DNA from: Hadesarchaea archaeon
GTDB taxonomy: Archaea; Hadarchaeota; Hadarchaeia; Hadarchaeales; Hadarchaeaceae
Reading direction: 5' to 3'
Length of the DNA: 19,977 nucleotides
Assembly: GCA_029880065.1 (NCBI GenBank)
Contig: JAOUPD010000009.1
Coordinates: 1 to 19,977, forward strand
The notes under the pieces were generated by a model. That model was not told the DNA's origin and ran no database searches. It was given only the letters and a program-made list of their open reading frames with translations. Positions 7,029 to 14,875 of this stretch are shown piece by piece. The stretch's first letter is position 1; each line of letters begins with the position of its first letter. A program made the translations under genes and the position numbers.

Positions 7029-8257
7029 TTGGTTCCCCCAAGTTCGAGAAAAACTTCCGTGATGGTGTCCGCAAATTTGGGGTCATTTATATGGGCCTTA
7101 ACCGCTACATAACGGACGCTTGGATCTAACCTTTTCTTGAGTTCAGCCACGAATTCTTTCCTAGTTTCAGGATCATAAAACCCGGCTGGAGAATCTAATT
7201 TATCATATCTTGAGAAACCTTCGGTTGGGATGACCACGGCTCTAGGCCCTTTCCCTTTATTAATTTTCTCACTTATCGTCTCCGCTAATTTTAAAACTTC
7301 GTTCCTTTCGGTTTTTACCACGACAAGTGAGGGGTTGTGCATATGTGCTTTATGTCCCTTGAACTTTGGTGGTATCTGACCCGCAGGAAAAGATATAAAA
7401 TCGGCACAGCCCGGCGCGATAACATGCGGTATTCCAACCTCGCCTGCGGCTTCTAGCCTATCTGGACCAGAGTCGAACATTCCTCCAGGGTCAAATAAAT
7501 TGCTATAAACTTCTTGGACGGCTAAGTCAATAACACCCCCATCGATTTCGCCACTTTTTACTAGCTCTTCCAAACCTTTGCCACCGCTACCTACAGCGTG
7601 GAAATTAACCACTTCATAACCCTTACTTTCTAGGATTTTTTTGATCATCTTAGCTGCGATGAATTGCTCTCCTGTCAGCGATATTCCAACCAGCGGTATC
7701 TTAGCACCTTCGGAGATATCAACACTAGCCATGCCCGCAACAGCAGCTGCGGCGTTTGCCAAAATTTTCTTGCTAATTCTATTTAGCCCGAAGATATCTG
7801 TAACTGAATAAATCATGGTAATATCTTTAGTCCCTACGTATGGCCTCACATCTCTAGAAGCCATTGTTGAAACCATAACCTTTGGAAACCCGACTGGAAG
7901 GGCCTTCAGGACCGTTGAGGCAGTAGTCGTCCCGAACGAACCTCCGATGGAGATAACACCGTCGATTTTTCCATCCTCATATAAATCCCTCGCAATTTTT
8001 GTAAGCCCCTTTGCCATAACTTCTGAGGCTTTACCTTCGTCTCTCTGCGAAGCTAGGGCACTTATACTTGAACCTGCGGCACTTGCAATTTCATGTCGAG
8101 ATATATCGGCTTTCAGTTGAGGTTCATCTAGCACGCCGTCATCGGCTACAATGACGTTTTGTGCCATTCTCTCGATGATTTTCTTGATATATTCTGTTTC
8201 AGCGCCTTTGGTGTCGAGCGTGGCAATCAGGAGGATGCTTTTTTTATTAGCAGTCAT
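7025..8257 (-). CDS. Tm-1-like (UPF0261) ATP-binding domain protein, copy 1
   Basis: A 410-residue member of UPF0261, the Tm-1-like ATP-binding family. The N-terminal LLIATLDTKGAETEYIKK, the glycine-rich GGSFGTTTASTVLKALPVG, VMVSTMASRDVRPYVGTKD, GLNRISKKILANAAAAVAGM, and the C-terminal VAPGCADFISFPAG and MHNPSL are hallmark blocks. The family has two domains and is named for the ATP-binding region of tomato Tm-1; its enzymatic role is unsettled. I prefer the ATG at 8257 (MTANKKSILLIATLDTKG) over an upstream in-frame TTG at 8287, since family members start close to this block. Its stop overlaps the HAD-C start. It is probably transcribed from the LLM-type promoter at 8404-8418, through the remnant ORF. 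Confidence 0.92.
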   Translation of the reverse strand: MTANKKSILLIATLDTKGAETEYIKKIIERMAQNVIVADDGVLDEPQLKADISRHEIASAAGSSISALASQRDEGKASEVMAKGLTKIARDLYEDGKIDGVISIGGSFGTTTASTVLKALPVGFPKVMVSTMASRDVRPYVGTKDITMIYSVTDIFGLNRISKKILANAAAAVAGMASVDISEGAKIPLVGISLTGEQFIAAKMIKKILESKGYEVVNFHAVGSGGKGLEELVKSGEIDGGVIDLAVQEVYSNLFDPGGMFDSGPDRLEAAGEVGIPHVIAPGCADFISFPAGQIPPKFKGHKAHMHNPSLVVVKTERNEVLKLAETISEKINKGKGPRAVVIPTEGFSRYDKLDSPAGFYDPETRKEFVAELKKRLDPSVRYVAVKAHINDPKFADTITEVFLELGGTK

Positions 8258-8308
8258 AAGCTCATCTTTGTTTTCTTTGTTTTTCAACTCTCATAAGTAT
8301 TTAGCTTT

Positions 8309-8383
8309 TTATTCATTTTTGACTTCAACGTTTACTTTTTCGGCTTTTATACGAATATTATAACCTAACTTTTTTTCTGCCAT
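8309..8383 (-). pseudogene. 24-codon remnant of an LLM gene, now a leader ORF of the Tm-1 operon
   Basis: The frame begins MAEKKLGYNIRIKAEKVNVE and ends after 24 codons (VKNE, then TAA). The first 22 residues equal those of LLM-3, after which homology stops and the sequence passes into the Tm-1-like gene. It is the beheaded start of a further LLM copy. Its promoter is retained, so the ORF may be translated as a short leader 51 bases before the Tm-1 ATG. Confidence 0.85.
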
Positions 8384-8403
8384 CAGTTTAAATAAGAAAA
8401 AAA

Positions 8404-8418
8404 TTATTTAAGGTTTTC
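8404..8418 (-). promoter_or_regulatory. LLM-type TATA/BRE promoter captured by the Tm-1/HAD operon
   Basis: The minus strand reads CGAAAACC then TTAAATAA, centred about 25 bases before the remnant ATG at 8383. It matches the LLM-1 and LLM-2 promoters. With the LLM gene lost, it most likely drives Tm-1, HAD-C and HAD-B. Confidence 0.65.
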
Positions 8419-8441
8419 GCAGCAGAATCCCGCTCGCGAAA
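8415..8441. promoter_or_regulatory. Inverted repeat between two divergent promoters
   Basis: TTTCGC-AGC (8415-8423) and GCTCGCGAAA (8432-8441) are inverted copies apart from one extra base, with an eight-base centre. The element lies between the leftward TATA (8404-8411) and the rightward TATA (8445-8452), where a bound regulator could control both. Confidence 0.45.
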
Positions 8442-8444
8442 GAA

Positions 8445-8452
8445 TTTATATA
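8445..8452 (+). promoter_or_regulatory. TATA box of LLM-4
   Basis: TTTATATA preceded by purine-rich GCGAAAGAA (BRE-like), centred about 25 bases before the ATG at 8474. The transcript is probably leaderless. Confidence 0.7.
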
Positions 8453-8473
8453 ACACAAATTAAAACTAAAATT

Positions 8474-9436
8474 ATGACGCAAAAACTTGGCATTGCATTT
8501 AACGTAAAGGAATTAAATGCAAGACCATATCACTTAAAGAATTACTATGAAATCGCAGAAAGAGCAGATGAAGTTGGTTTGTATTACTTTGCCTTTCCAA
8601 ATATGGTATCAAGGGGAATGGCTGGCGTCGAGACATTCACTTACATGTCAGCTATCGCCGCGCGAACACGAAATGTCAAGATAGGGAGCGATGTTTGGCA
8701 AATACCGTTATATCATCCTATAATTATTGCATCAAGGGCTGCAACCTTGGACCTTATCTCTGAAGGTCGATTTATTTGTGGAGTCGGAACTGGATGGAGA
8801 TCAAAAGAACACGAAACCCTAGGAGTACCATGGCATGAAAGATGGGAACGATTTGATGAAGCTATTGAGATAGTTAAAAAACTGTGGACAGAACCAACCG
8901 TCACTTACCATGGAAAGTTTTTCAACCTTGAGGATGTTGTTTGCATTAAACCGATTCAAGAACCTCATCCCCCGATATGGGTGGGAGGGAGCTCCAATAC
9001 CGCCCTAAGGAGAGCTGCAAAATACGGCGATGCTTGGGGCGGACTTACTTGGCCATTTTGGGGATCCAAAAGAGTAGGAGAATACTCAATAAAGGAACGT
9101 ATAGAAAAATTAAAGGAATATTGTAAGCAATTCGGAAGAGATCCGGAAACTATTGGGGTTAACCTAAGAGTTCATGCGAATATTAATCCTAACCGCGAAA
9201 AGGCTATCGAGGATGCGATGAATCACTTTCTTGGTGTTAGGAAGGGACGTGTTGGCGGTGGCGGGCCTGCGGAATATCAAATAAAATCGGGTGTTTGGGG
9301 GCCTGCTGAGGTAATAATTGAAAAAATAAAGGAGCTCTATAAACTAGGTGCTGATTTAGTGGTACTATGGATTATGACAACTGATCTGAAGTCCCAGTGG
9401 GAAAGAGTTGAGAAAGAAATAATCCCATCAATGTAG
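8474..9436 (+). CDS. LLM-4: luciferase-like (probably F420-dependent) oxidoreductase, divergent copy
   Basis: A 320-residue luciferase-like TIM-barrel protein starting MTQKLGIAFNVKELN, with CGVGTGWRSKEHETLGVPW and HPPIWVGGSSNTALRRAA, and ending TTDLKSQWERVEKEIIPSM as in its relatives. The C-terminal SQWERVEKE block is shared with LLM-2 and LLM-3, so all belong to one subfamily, but this copy is shorter and the most diverged. It is the only island oxidoreductase on the plus strand, a single-gene unit with its own TATA box. It converges with the second Tm-1-like gene, which starts at 10714. That repeats the LLM/Tm-1 association seen to its left. Cofactor F420 is likely but unproven. Confidence 0.93.
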   Translation: MTQKLGIAFNVKELNARPYHLKNYYEIAERADEVGLYYFAFPNMVSRGMAGVETFTYMSAIAARTRNVKIGSDVWQIPLYHPIIIASRAATLDLISEGRFICGVGTGWRSKEHETLGVPWHERWERFDEAIEIVKKLWTEPTVTYHGKFFNLEDVVCIKPIQEPHPPIWVGGSSNTALRRAAKYGDAWGGLTWPFWGSKRVGEYSIKERIEKLKEYCKQFGRDPETIGVNLRVHANINPNREKAIEDAMNHFLGVRKGRVGGGGPAEYQIKSGVWGPAEVIIEKIKELYKLGADLVVLWIMTTDLKSQWERVEKEIIPSM

Positions 9437-9493
9437 CTTTTGAAAAAGTTAATACTTATTAAAGAATCCTTCGAACTAGCAATTTCAAATTAA

Positions 9494-10714
9494 TCAATTT
9501 TGACGCCTTCTCTGAGCTATTTCGAAAAAAACTTCCATTATAATGTGTGCGAACTCAGGGTCATTAATATGCATATCAACTTCTAAATATCGGATATTTG
9601 ATTTTAACCCGCTCTTAAGTTTTGATATGAAAGTCATATCTGCTTCAGAATCAAAAAGTGGTCCACCTTCTTTTCCATAAATAGAAAATCCTTTAAGCGG
9701 GATAATTACAGCTGTAGGTCCTTCAGATTTATTGATTTTTTCGCACATAAATTTTGCCAGTGGTAAAAGTTCATCCGCTGTGGCTCTAACCAAAGGAAGA
9801 GATGGGTTGTGAAAGTGATATTTACGTTTCTTAAATTTAGGTGGTATCGGTATAGGAACGGAAAACAAATCTGCTCCGCCCGGCACTATGATGTGGGGTA
9901 AACCCATTTTACCCGCCGCTTCTAATCCCCCCGATCCAATAATGGTTCCATCAACTCCAAGTAATTCATAAAGACCGCTAATAGCCACATCTATGACTCC
10001 CCCATTGACCACACCACTTTCAACGAGTTCATCTAAAGACGTTCTCCCCCAGTAACCGTGAAAAGCGGCAAACTCATAGCCCTCCTTTTCTAATGCATTT
10101 TTGATTTGAATAATCTGATCCTGCAAAATACCGAACGAAGTTACACCAACAAGCGGCCTCTGAACATCGTATTGGATATCAACACATGCCATAGCTGAAA
10201 TGGCCTTGGCAGCGTTTGCTAAGATTCTTCTGTTAACTCTGTTTAGTCCTCCCACTATGTCTGTTACCGAATTGAACATAATTATGTCTTTAGATCCAAC
10301 ATACTGTTTCATATCTCCGGAAGCCATAGATGAAACCATAATCTTCGGCACGCCGATCGGGAGGGTCCGCATAGCTGCCGTGCCAACAAAAGTCCCCATT
10401 GCACCGCCAATAGAGATAATCCCGTCAAGTTTCCCATCTTTGTAAAGTTTTTCCACGATTTTAGTAACTCCATTTGCCATAATCTCTGAAGCCTTTTTTC
10501 TATCTAGTTTTGCTAAACCGTGTATGCCTGAGTAAAAACCTGCAGCCTTTGCAATTTCGTCGCTAGAGACTTGGCATTTGAGCTGAGGTTCGCGCAAAGA
10601 ACTGGTGTCAATTATTGTAACATTATTTTGCTGAGCCTCAATAGAGTTCTTGATATATTCAGCTTCAGGACCTTTAGTATCCAGTGAGATGATTAAAACA
10701 ATATTTTTTGGCAT
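9494..10714 (-). CDS. Tm-1-like (UPF0261) ATP-binding domain protein, copy 2
   Basis: A 406-residue UPF0261 protein with VLIISLDTKGPEAEYIKN, GGAMGTFVGTAAMRTLPIG, IMVSSMASGDMKQYVGSKD, LNRVNRRILANAAKAISAM and the C-terminal IVPGGADLFSVPIPIPP and FHNPSL blocks. It is clearly diverged from copy 1 and has no HAD partner after it, though its C-terminus keeps DMHINDPEFAHIIMEVFFEI, equivalent to the copy 1 tail. The start at 10714 (MPKNIVLIISLDTKG) is chosen because a TATA box lies about 28 bases upstream; the in-frame ATG at 10738 would overlap that box. It is divergent from the thiolase across a short shared promoter region. Confidence 0.92.
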   Translation of the reverse strand: MPKNIVLIISLDTKGPEAEYIKNSIEAQQNNVTIIDTSSLREPQLKCQVSSDEIAKAAGFYSGIHGLAKLDRKKASEIMANGVTKIVEKLYKDGKLDGIISIGGAMGTFVGTAAMRTLPIGVPKIMVSSMASGDMKQYVGSKDIIMFNSVTDIVGGLNRVNRRILANAAKAISAMACVDIQYDVQRPLVGVTSFGILQDQIIQIKNALEKEGYEFAAFHGYWGRTSLDELVESGVVNGGVIDVAISGLYELLGVDGTIIGSGGLEAAGKMGLPHIIVPGGADLFSVPIPIPPKFKKRKYHFHNPSLPLVRATADELLPLAKFMCEKINKSEGPTAVIIPLKGFSIYGKEGGPLFDSEADMTFISKLKSGLKSNIRYLEVDMHINDPEFAHIIMEVFFEIAQRRRQN

Positions 10715-10736
10715 CAAATTACTTGTATGCAGTAAC

Positions 10737-10747
10737 ATTTAAAAATA
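10737..10747 (-). promoter_or_regulatory. TATA box of the second Tm-1-like gene
   Basis: TATTTTTAAAT on the minus strand, centred about 28 bases before the ATG at 10714. It argues against translation from 10738. Confidence 0.55.
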
Positions 10748-10764
10748 TCACGTTTAGAGTTGGT

Positions 10765-10776
10765 TTTTATATAAAA
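10765..10776 (+). promoter_or_regulatory. TATA box of the thiolase gene
   Basis: TTTTATATAAAA predicts initiation near 10796, giving a leader of roughly 60 bases before the thiolase ATG at 10858. Confidence 0.55.
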
Positions 10777-10810
10777 ATTCACTCAATTTAAATGGTAGTG
10801 GCGAAGATTT

Positions 10811-10841
10811 TTATTGATAATAGTACATTTTTAATCAATAA
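10811..10841. promoter_or_regulatory. Perfect 8-bp inverted repeat in the thiolase leader
   Basis: TTATTGAT (10811-10818) and ATCAATAA (10834-10841) are perfect inverted copies with a 15-base gap. The site is just downstream of the predicted transcription start, a usual place for an archaeal repressor operator; it could also fold in the mRNA. Confidence 0.45.
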
Positions 10842-10857
10842 CTTATCAGGGGAGTAT

Positions 10858-12150
10858 ATGCAAAGCTTTGAAGTTGTAATCGTCAGCGGCGTCAGAACGG
10901 CTATAGGAAACTTTGGCGGTTCATTAAGGGACATACCCGTCGTGAGACTAGGTAGTTTGGTTATTAAGGAAGCATTGAAAAGAGCGGGTTTGAGACCCGT
11001 ACCCAGCGAGAGATTAATGCGGTATGCTCCGAAGACCCTCGTCGGGATGAGCGATTTGGAGAAGGAGTATTACGATTGGGATGAATCGCTCAAGGAAGTG
11101 CAAGTCGACGAAGTGATTATGGGGAACGTCCTACAAGGGGGACAGGGGCAGAACACTGCTCGTCAATCGGCCGTATATGCGGGCCTTCCAAAAGAAACCA
11201 GCGCCTACACGGTGAACAAGCTTTGTGCTTCAGGGTTAAAGGCCATTGCACTGGGAGAGCAGGCGATACGACTCGGTGAAGCCGAGATAGTCGTAGCGGG
11301 TGGGATGGAGAACATGAGTCAGGCCCCTTATGTTTTGCCCAAAGCTCGCTGGGGATATAGAATTAGTAGCAATGCTTTAGCCGAAGTGATTGACCTTATG
11401 GTTTACGATGGTCTCTGGGAAATATTCTATGGTTATCACATGGGGGTGACTGCCGAGAACATTGCTGAGAAATATAATATTTCGAGGAAGGAGCAGGATG
11501 AGCTTGGGCTCCTCAGCCATCAGCGGGCACGGAAGGCTATAGCCGAAGGGATTTTTGAAGAGGAGATAGTCACAGTGATGGTTCCCCAGCAAAAGGGGCC
11601 GCCGCTTTCGTTCAGCATAGATGAGCATCCCAGGGAGACTAGTTTGGAGTTGATGGCCAAACTCCCGCCCGTGTTCAAAAAAGACGGAACGGTTACAGCT
11701 GGGAACTCATCTGGGATTACCGACGCGGCCGCCGCCGTGGTGTTGATGTCGAAGGCGAAAGCCGAGGAGCTGGAACTTGAGCCGTGGGCAACCATCAGAT
11801 CCTACGCATCGGGCGGCGTAGATCCGGCTTACATGGGATTGGGTGTTGTCCCCGCGGTGAAAAAGGTGCTTGATAAATCGGGGTTGCGCATTGAAGATTT
11901 TGGTGCTGTTGAATTGAATGAGGCGTTCGCAGCGCAAGCGATAGCCGTCATGCGAGAATTAGGACTTAGTTTGGATAACACCAACCTCCATGGAAGTGGC
12001 ATCTCATTAGGGCATCCGATCGGCTGCACGGGGGCCAGACTTGTGGTGACCATTATGCACGAAATGAAGAGGAGGGACTTGGGAAGGGGGCTAGTGACCA
12101 TGTGCATTGGTGGTGGCCAGGGGATGGCGATGGTGTTGGAAAGGAGTTAA
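10858..12150 (+). CDS. Acetyl-CoA C-acetyltransferase-type thiolase
   Basis: A 430-residue thiolase that joins or splits acyl-CoAs (2 acetyl-CoA to acetoacetyl-CoA plus CoA, and the reverse). Nucleophile Cys123 is in VNKLCASGLKA, His386 in SLGHPIGCTGAR and the proton-transfer Cys416 in TMCIGGGQGMA, spaced as in bacterial biosynthetic thiolases; NEAFAAQA is also present. About 30-35 extra residues (roughly 46-81, including YYDWDESLKE) lie between KEALKRAGL and VDEVIMGNVLQ, compared with the textbook family. The start at 10858 follows GGGGAG and matches the family N-terminus; the ATG at 10792 is rejected. It is divergent from the Tm-1-like gene, so island function may involve CoA thioesters, but the enzyme also fits mevalonate or beta-oxidation metabolism. 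Confidence 0.95.
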   Translation: MQSFEVVIVSGVRTAIGNFGGSLRDIPVVRLGSLVIKEALKRAGLRPVPSERLMRYAPKTLVGMSDLEKEYYDWDESLKEVQVDEVIMGNVLQGGQGQNTARQSAVYAGLPKETSAYTVNKLCASGLKAIALGEQAIRLGEAEIVVAGGMENMSQAPYVLPKARWGYRISSNALAEVIDLMVYDGLWEIFYGYHMGVTAENIAEKYNISRKEQDELGLLSHQRARKAIAEGIFEEEIVTVMVPQQKGPPLSFSIDEHPRETSLELMAKLPPVFKKDGTVTAGNSSGITDAAAAVVLMSKAKAEELELEPWATIRSYASGGVDPAYMGLGVVPAVKKVLDKSGLRIEDFGAVELNEAFAAQAIAVMRELGLSLDNTNLHGSGISLGHPIGCTGARLVVTIMHEMKRRDLGRGLVTMCIGGGQGMAMVLERS

Positions 12151-12193
12151 CAGAATAAATGATTTCAACATCCGAATTCGTCGAACATCCCCA

Positions 12194-14437
12194 CTATTTC
12201 CGTTTCCAAAGCGCATAGATGACGAGAACTGACGGCAGAATCACCAACGCTGCAACGAACGCGTAGAAAATCACGAGCGCCGTCAGCGTGCCGAACTTCA
12301 TAATCGCTGGCATAGCCGAGAGTGCCAGTACACCAAAGACTCCAATCGTGGTCGCAGCCGCAGCCAATAAGGCGGTACCGACTCTCATAATGGTAGTTCG
12401 GATTGCTTTCTGGAGCTCAGGCTTGCGTCGCCTGCTCTCCTCTCTGAACCGATGAATGACATGGATTGCATAATCGATTCCTATCCCTATGATCAACGCT
12501 GAGATACCCATTGTCAACACATCAAGCGACCACCCCAATATGCGGAGCGTGCCGAACTCCCAGCCGATTGTCAAAAGCATCGGCAATAGCGCTATCCCAC
12601 CCAAAATAGGTGAACGAAAGACGACAACCAAGACAATCAGGCAAAGCAAAAATGCGAGCATCGTCGTTCGTATCATATTCGATGATATTCCCCCAACGAT
12701 ATCACTGATGATGACTGGCTCTCCCCCCACGGCCGGTTCGCCATCGATGCTCAGGTCCAAAGAATTGCTCATATTTTCTTTCACGTGAGTCCTGATTATC
12801 CGAGTGGCCTCAGCCATGTCTTGGTCAGTTTTCGCGTTCACGTAAAAGTAAATCGCCGCTTCATAGCCGTTTAAGAGTTTTTTCAGCTGAGTCGGATCAA
12901 TGTTGTTGATTACCGTCTCAACCGCATTCTTTGATGGTGGGATGCCGCCTGCAATTTGAGAGACGATGTTCGCCAAACTCATTGAATCCGTGATTAAATT
13001 GTTTCCCTCAGAGAGCACCGAGTTTTCCAAGTCAAGCATCGCCTGCAATCCTTGAGGACTCTTAATCTCCCCTTTTGCCAAAACGATGATTACCGATTGC
13101 CCACCAAATTGCTCTTCTATCTCGCCCAGCGTAGCCATTGAGGGAACATCCGCGGGGAGGAAGCTCTCAAACGACATCGTCGTGGAGATGCCGTAAGCAG
13201 AAAATGCACATGCCGCGGCCACAAGGACGGCTACTGCAACTATCGATTTTCCGTGGCGCTCAACCCCAATTACCGCTGTTGATAACAATTTGTCGGCCCG
13301 CTTCCCACGCCTCGCGATTAGCTTTTTCACCTTCTTCATTCGTCGGTCACGCAGCAGGAGAATAGCCGGCAAAAATGTCGTTGTGAGCAAAAAGGTGGAA
13401 GCGATACCGAGCGAAGCAAACGCGCCGAGCGTGCTTATCGCCGGGAAGTCGGAGATCATGAAAGAACTGAATCCGATTATCGTCGTCACTGCGGCGAGGG
13501 TTATCGCTGCGCCAGTAGTGCGGATGGAAGTTGAGATAGCCCTCCCGGCACGCATGCCCTTACCTACACCTTCATAATAGCGGTTGAGCATGTGGATGGA
13601 GTAATCTATGCCCAGCCCTAGAATGAGCGGAATCAGGGCTACGTGGATCATCGTGAACTTCAGATCCAACCACGCCATCGTCCCCAGCGCCCAGAGTGCG
13701 CCAAGTGCGACCGTGAGAGCGGAGATACCAATATCTGAAAGTCTTCTAAATATGAAGAAAAGAATCACGACGACCAAGATAGCGGCTGCGGGTATCAGTA
13801 TCTGATTGTCTCTATTCATCAAGCCAAATATCTCGTTGTGGAGGGTGAGGGTACCTGTTACCTCAAGTGTTAGATTCTCATTATTCTCACTAAACTCAAT
13901 GACGAATTCGATAAAAGCATCGGTTTTTTTCGTGCGTTCATCCGCAGGTAACTCAGATACCGTGGAGACGTTGATGATAGTTGCCGTTTGATTGTTACTT
14001 ATGAGTCTTTTCACGGCGCTTACTACTTGAGGCTGGGTAAGCATGGAGTAAAGGTATGCTCTGAGTTGGGGTTCGGGTAACAACAATATGTTTTCGGTAA
14101 TCCCCAAATAATCGACATACGACTTCACCTCTACAATGTAATCTCGTAGCTCGGGCTCATTTCGAAGCGCGTTCTCCAGCTCAAGGATATCTCGAATTGT
14201 GTTTGCATTAAAAACATTTTCGGCCTTGAGTAGGATTCTCTCGGTCGTGCTGCCGAATTTGCTCTCGAATTCCAATGTGGTTTTAACCGCTGGCGAGTCC
14301 TCAGGCAAAAATTCTCTGAACTCTGTTGTGGTTGAAATTTTAGTGACTCCGTAGGCCATGAAGCCACTTACCAAGAAAACACAGATGAGAACAAGGTAGG
14401 GCCTTCGTTCGACTGCTCCTGCCACCTTCTTTATCAT
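12194..14437 (-). CDS. RND superfamily transporter, HAE3/MMPL type
   Basis: A 747-residue membrane protein with the duplicated RND layout: a first TM helix (about 13-33), a large extracytoplasmic domain (about 35-210), a bundle of five TM helices (about 212-375), then a second copy with a TM helix near 395-415, an outside domain and five C-terminal helices. Both halves keep the proton-relay-type motif, GLGIDYSIHMLNRY (Asp278) and GIGIDYAIHVIHRF (Asp655). It most likely exports lipids or hydrophobic compounds using the proton gradient; the substrate is unknown. AAGGGTG before the ATG at 14437 favours this start over the GTG at 14455. It follows the winged-helix gene by 10 bases and converges with the thiolase. 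Confidence 0.93.
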   Translation of the reverse strand: MIKKVAGAVERRPYLVLICVFLVSGFMAYGVTKISTTTEFREFLPEDSPAVKTTLEFESKFGSTTERILLKAENVFNANTIRDILELENALRNEPELRDYIVEVKSYVDYLGITENILLLPEPQLRAYLYSMLTQPQVVSAVKRLISNNQTATIINVSTVSELPADERTKKTDAFIEFVIEFSENNENLTLEVTGTLTLHNEIFGLMNRDNQILIPAAAILVVVILFFIFRRLSDIGISALTVALGALWALGTMAWLDLKFTMIHVALIPLILGLGIDYSIHMLNRYYEGVGKGMRAGRAISTSIRTTGAAITLAAVTTIIGFSSFMISDFPAISTLGAFASLGIASTFLLTTTFLPAILLLRDRRMKKVKKLIARRGKRADKLLSTAVIGVERHGKSIVAVAVLVAAACAFSAYGISTTMSFESFLPADVPSMATLGEIEEQFGGQSVIIVLAKGEIKSPQGLQAMLDLENSVLSEGNNLITDSMSLANIVSQIAGGIPPSKNAVETVINNIDPTQLKKLLNGYEAAIYFYVNAKTDQDMAEATRIIRTHVKENMSNSLDLSIDGEPAVGGEPVIISDIVGGISSNMIRTTMLAFLLCLIVLVVVFRSPILGGIALLPMLLTIGWEFGTLRILGWSLDVLTMGISALIIGIGIDYAIHVIHRFREESRRRKPELQKAIRTTIMRVGTALLAAAATTIGVFGVLALSAMPAIMKFGTLTALVIFYAFVAALVILPSVLVIYALWKRK

Positions 14438-14447
14438 AATCGCACCC

Positions 14448-14786
14448 TTAAGCACTTCGTATGCGCGCTTCCAGTCTGCGCAATCGCTGGTGCATCTCTT
14501 TTTTTGTGGACCTTATTAGCTCGTGGGTCCGAAGTGCGAGGTAGCGATAGGCAAGCTTCCTTTTTTTTGTGACCACCTTTTTTCTTCTGATGAGGCGAAG
14601 CTGGATGAGGAGTTTCAGGTGTGTTCTTACCGCTCGCTCAGACTTTTTGCTGCGCGCGATTATTTCAGATACCAAAAGTCCCCTTTTACTTCTCGCCAAA
14701 ATGTCAAGAATTTTTATGCCCGTGGCACGAATGTTGAGAAAACCGGATATCTCCGTGATAAGATTCTCCGCCCCCATTTTTGCCAC
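14448..14786 (-). CDS. Winged-helix DNA-binding protein, likely local regulator of the transporter
   Basis: A basic 112-residue protein with a winged-helix fold: helices at ATGIKILDILARS and LLVSEIIARS, the recognition helix SERAVRTHLKLLIQLRLI, then a basic wing (RRKKVVTKKRKLAYRYLAL) and an Arg/Lys-rich C-terminal helix that may dimerise. It resembles ArsR/TrmB-like archaeal regulators but I cannot assign a family. The start may be GTG 14786 or ATG 14777; a TATA-like element at 14811-14818 favours 14786. It is upstream of and almost touching the RND gene, so it probably controls that transporter and itself. It is divergent from the radical SAM gene. Confidence 0.82.
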   Translation of the reverse strand: MAKMGAENLITEISGFLNIRATGIKILDILARSKRGLLVSEIIARSKKSERAVRTHLKLLIQLRLIRRKKVVTKKRKLAYRYLALRTHELIRSTKKEMHQRLRRLEARIRSA

Positions 14787-14810
14787 GCCTACTTATACGA
14801 GAAAAAAACC

Positions 14811-14837
14811 TAAATATCTTACGGCCCAACTTATATG
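14811..14837. promoter_or_regulatory. Divergent promoter region, winged-helix gene and radical SAM gene
   Basis: The leftward TATA is GATATTTA (complement of 14811-14818), about 28 bases before the GTG at 14786. The rightward TATA is CTTATATG (14830-14837), predicting initiation near 14859 and a short leader with a G-rich ribosome site before 14876. The two elements are close enough for one regulator to affect both. Confidence 0.45.
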
Positions 14838-14875
14838 CAGGATAAATTGCACCCCAGTTGGGGGGGAAGAATTGG

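Noticed and set aside
4236..9436. Naming the LLM genes as mer, adf or fgd
   Set aside because: They share the luciferase-like fold and signatures, but nothing visible fixes the substrate or separates F420 from FMN.
10792..10857. Upstream ATG of the thiolase
   Set aside because: It lies at or before the predicted transcription start, and the family N-terminus fits 10858, which has a ribosome site.
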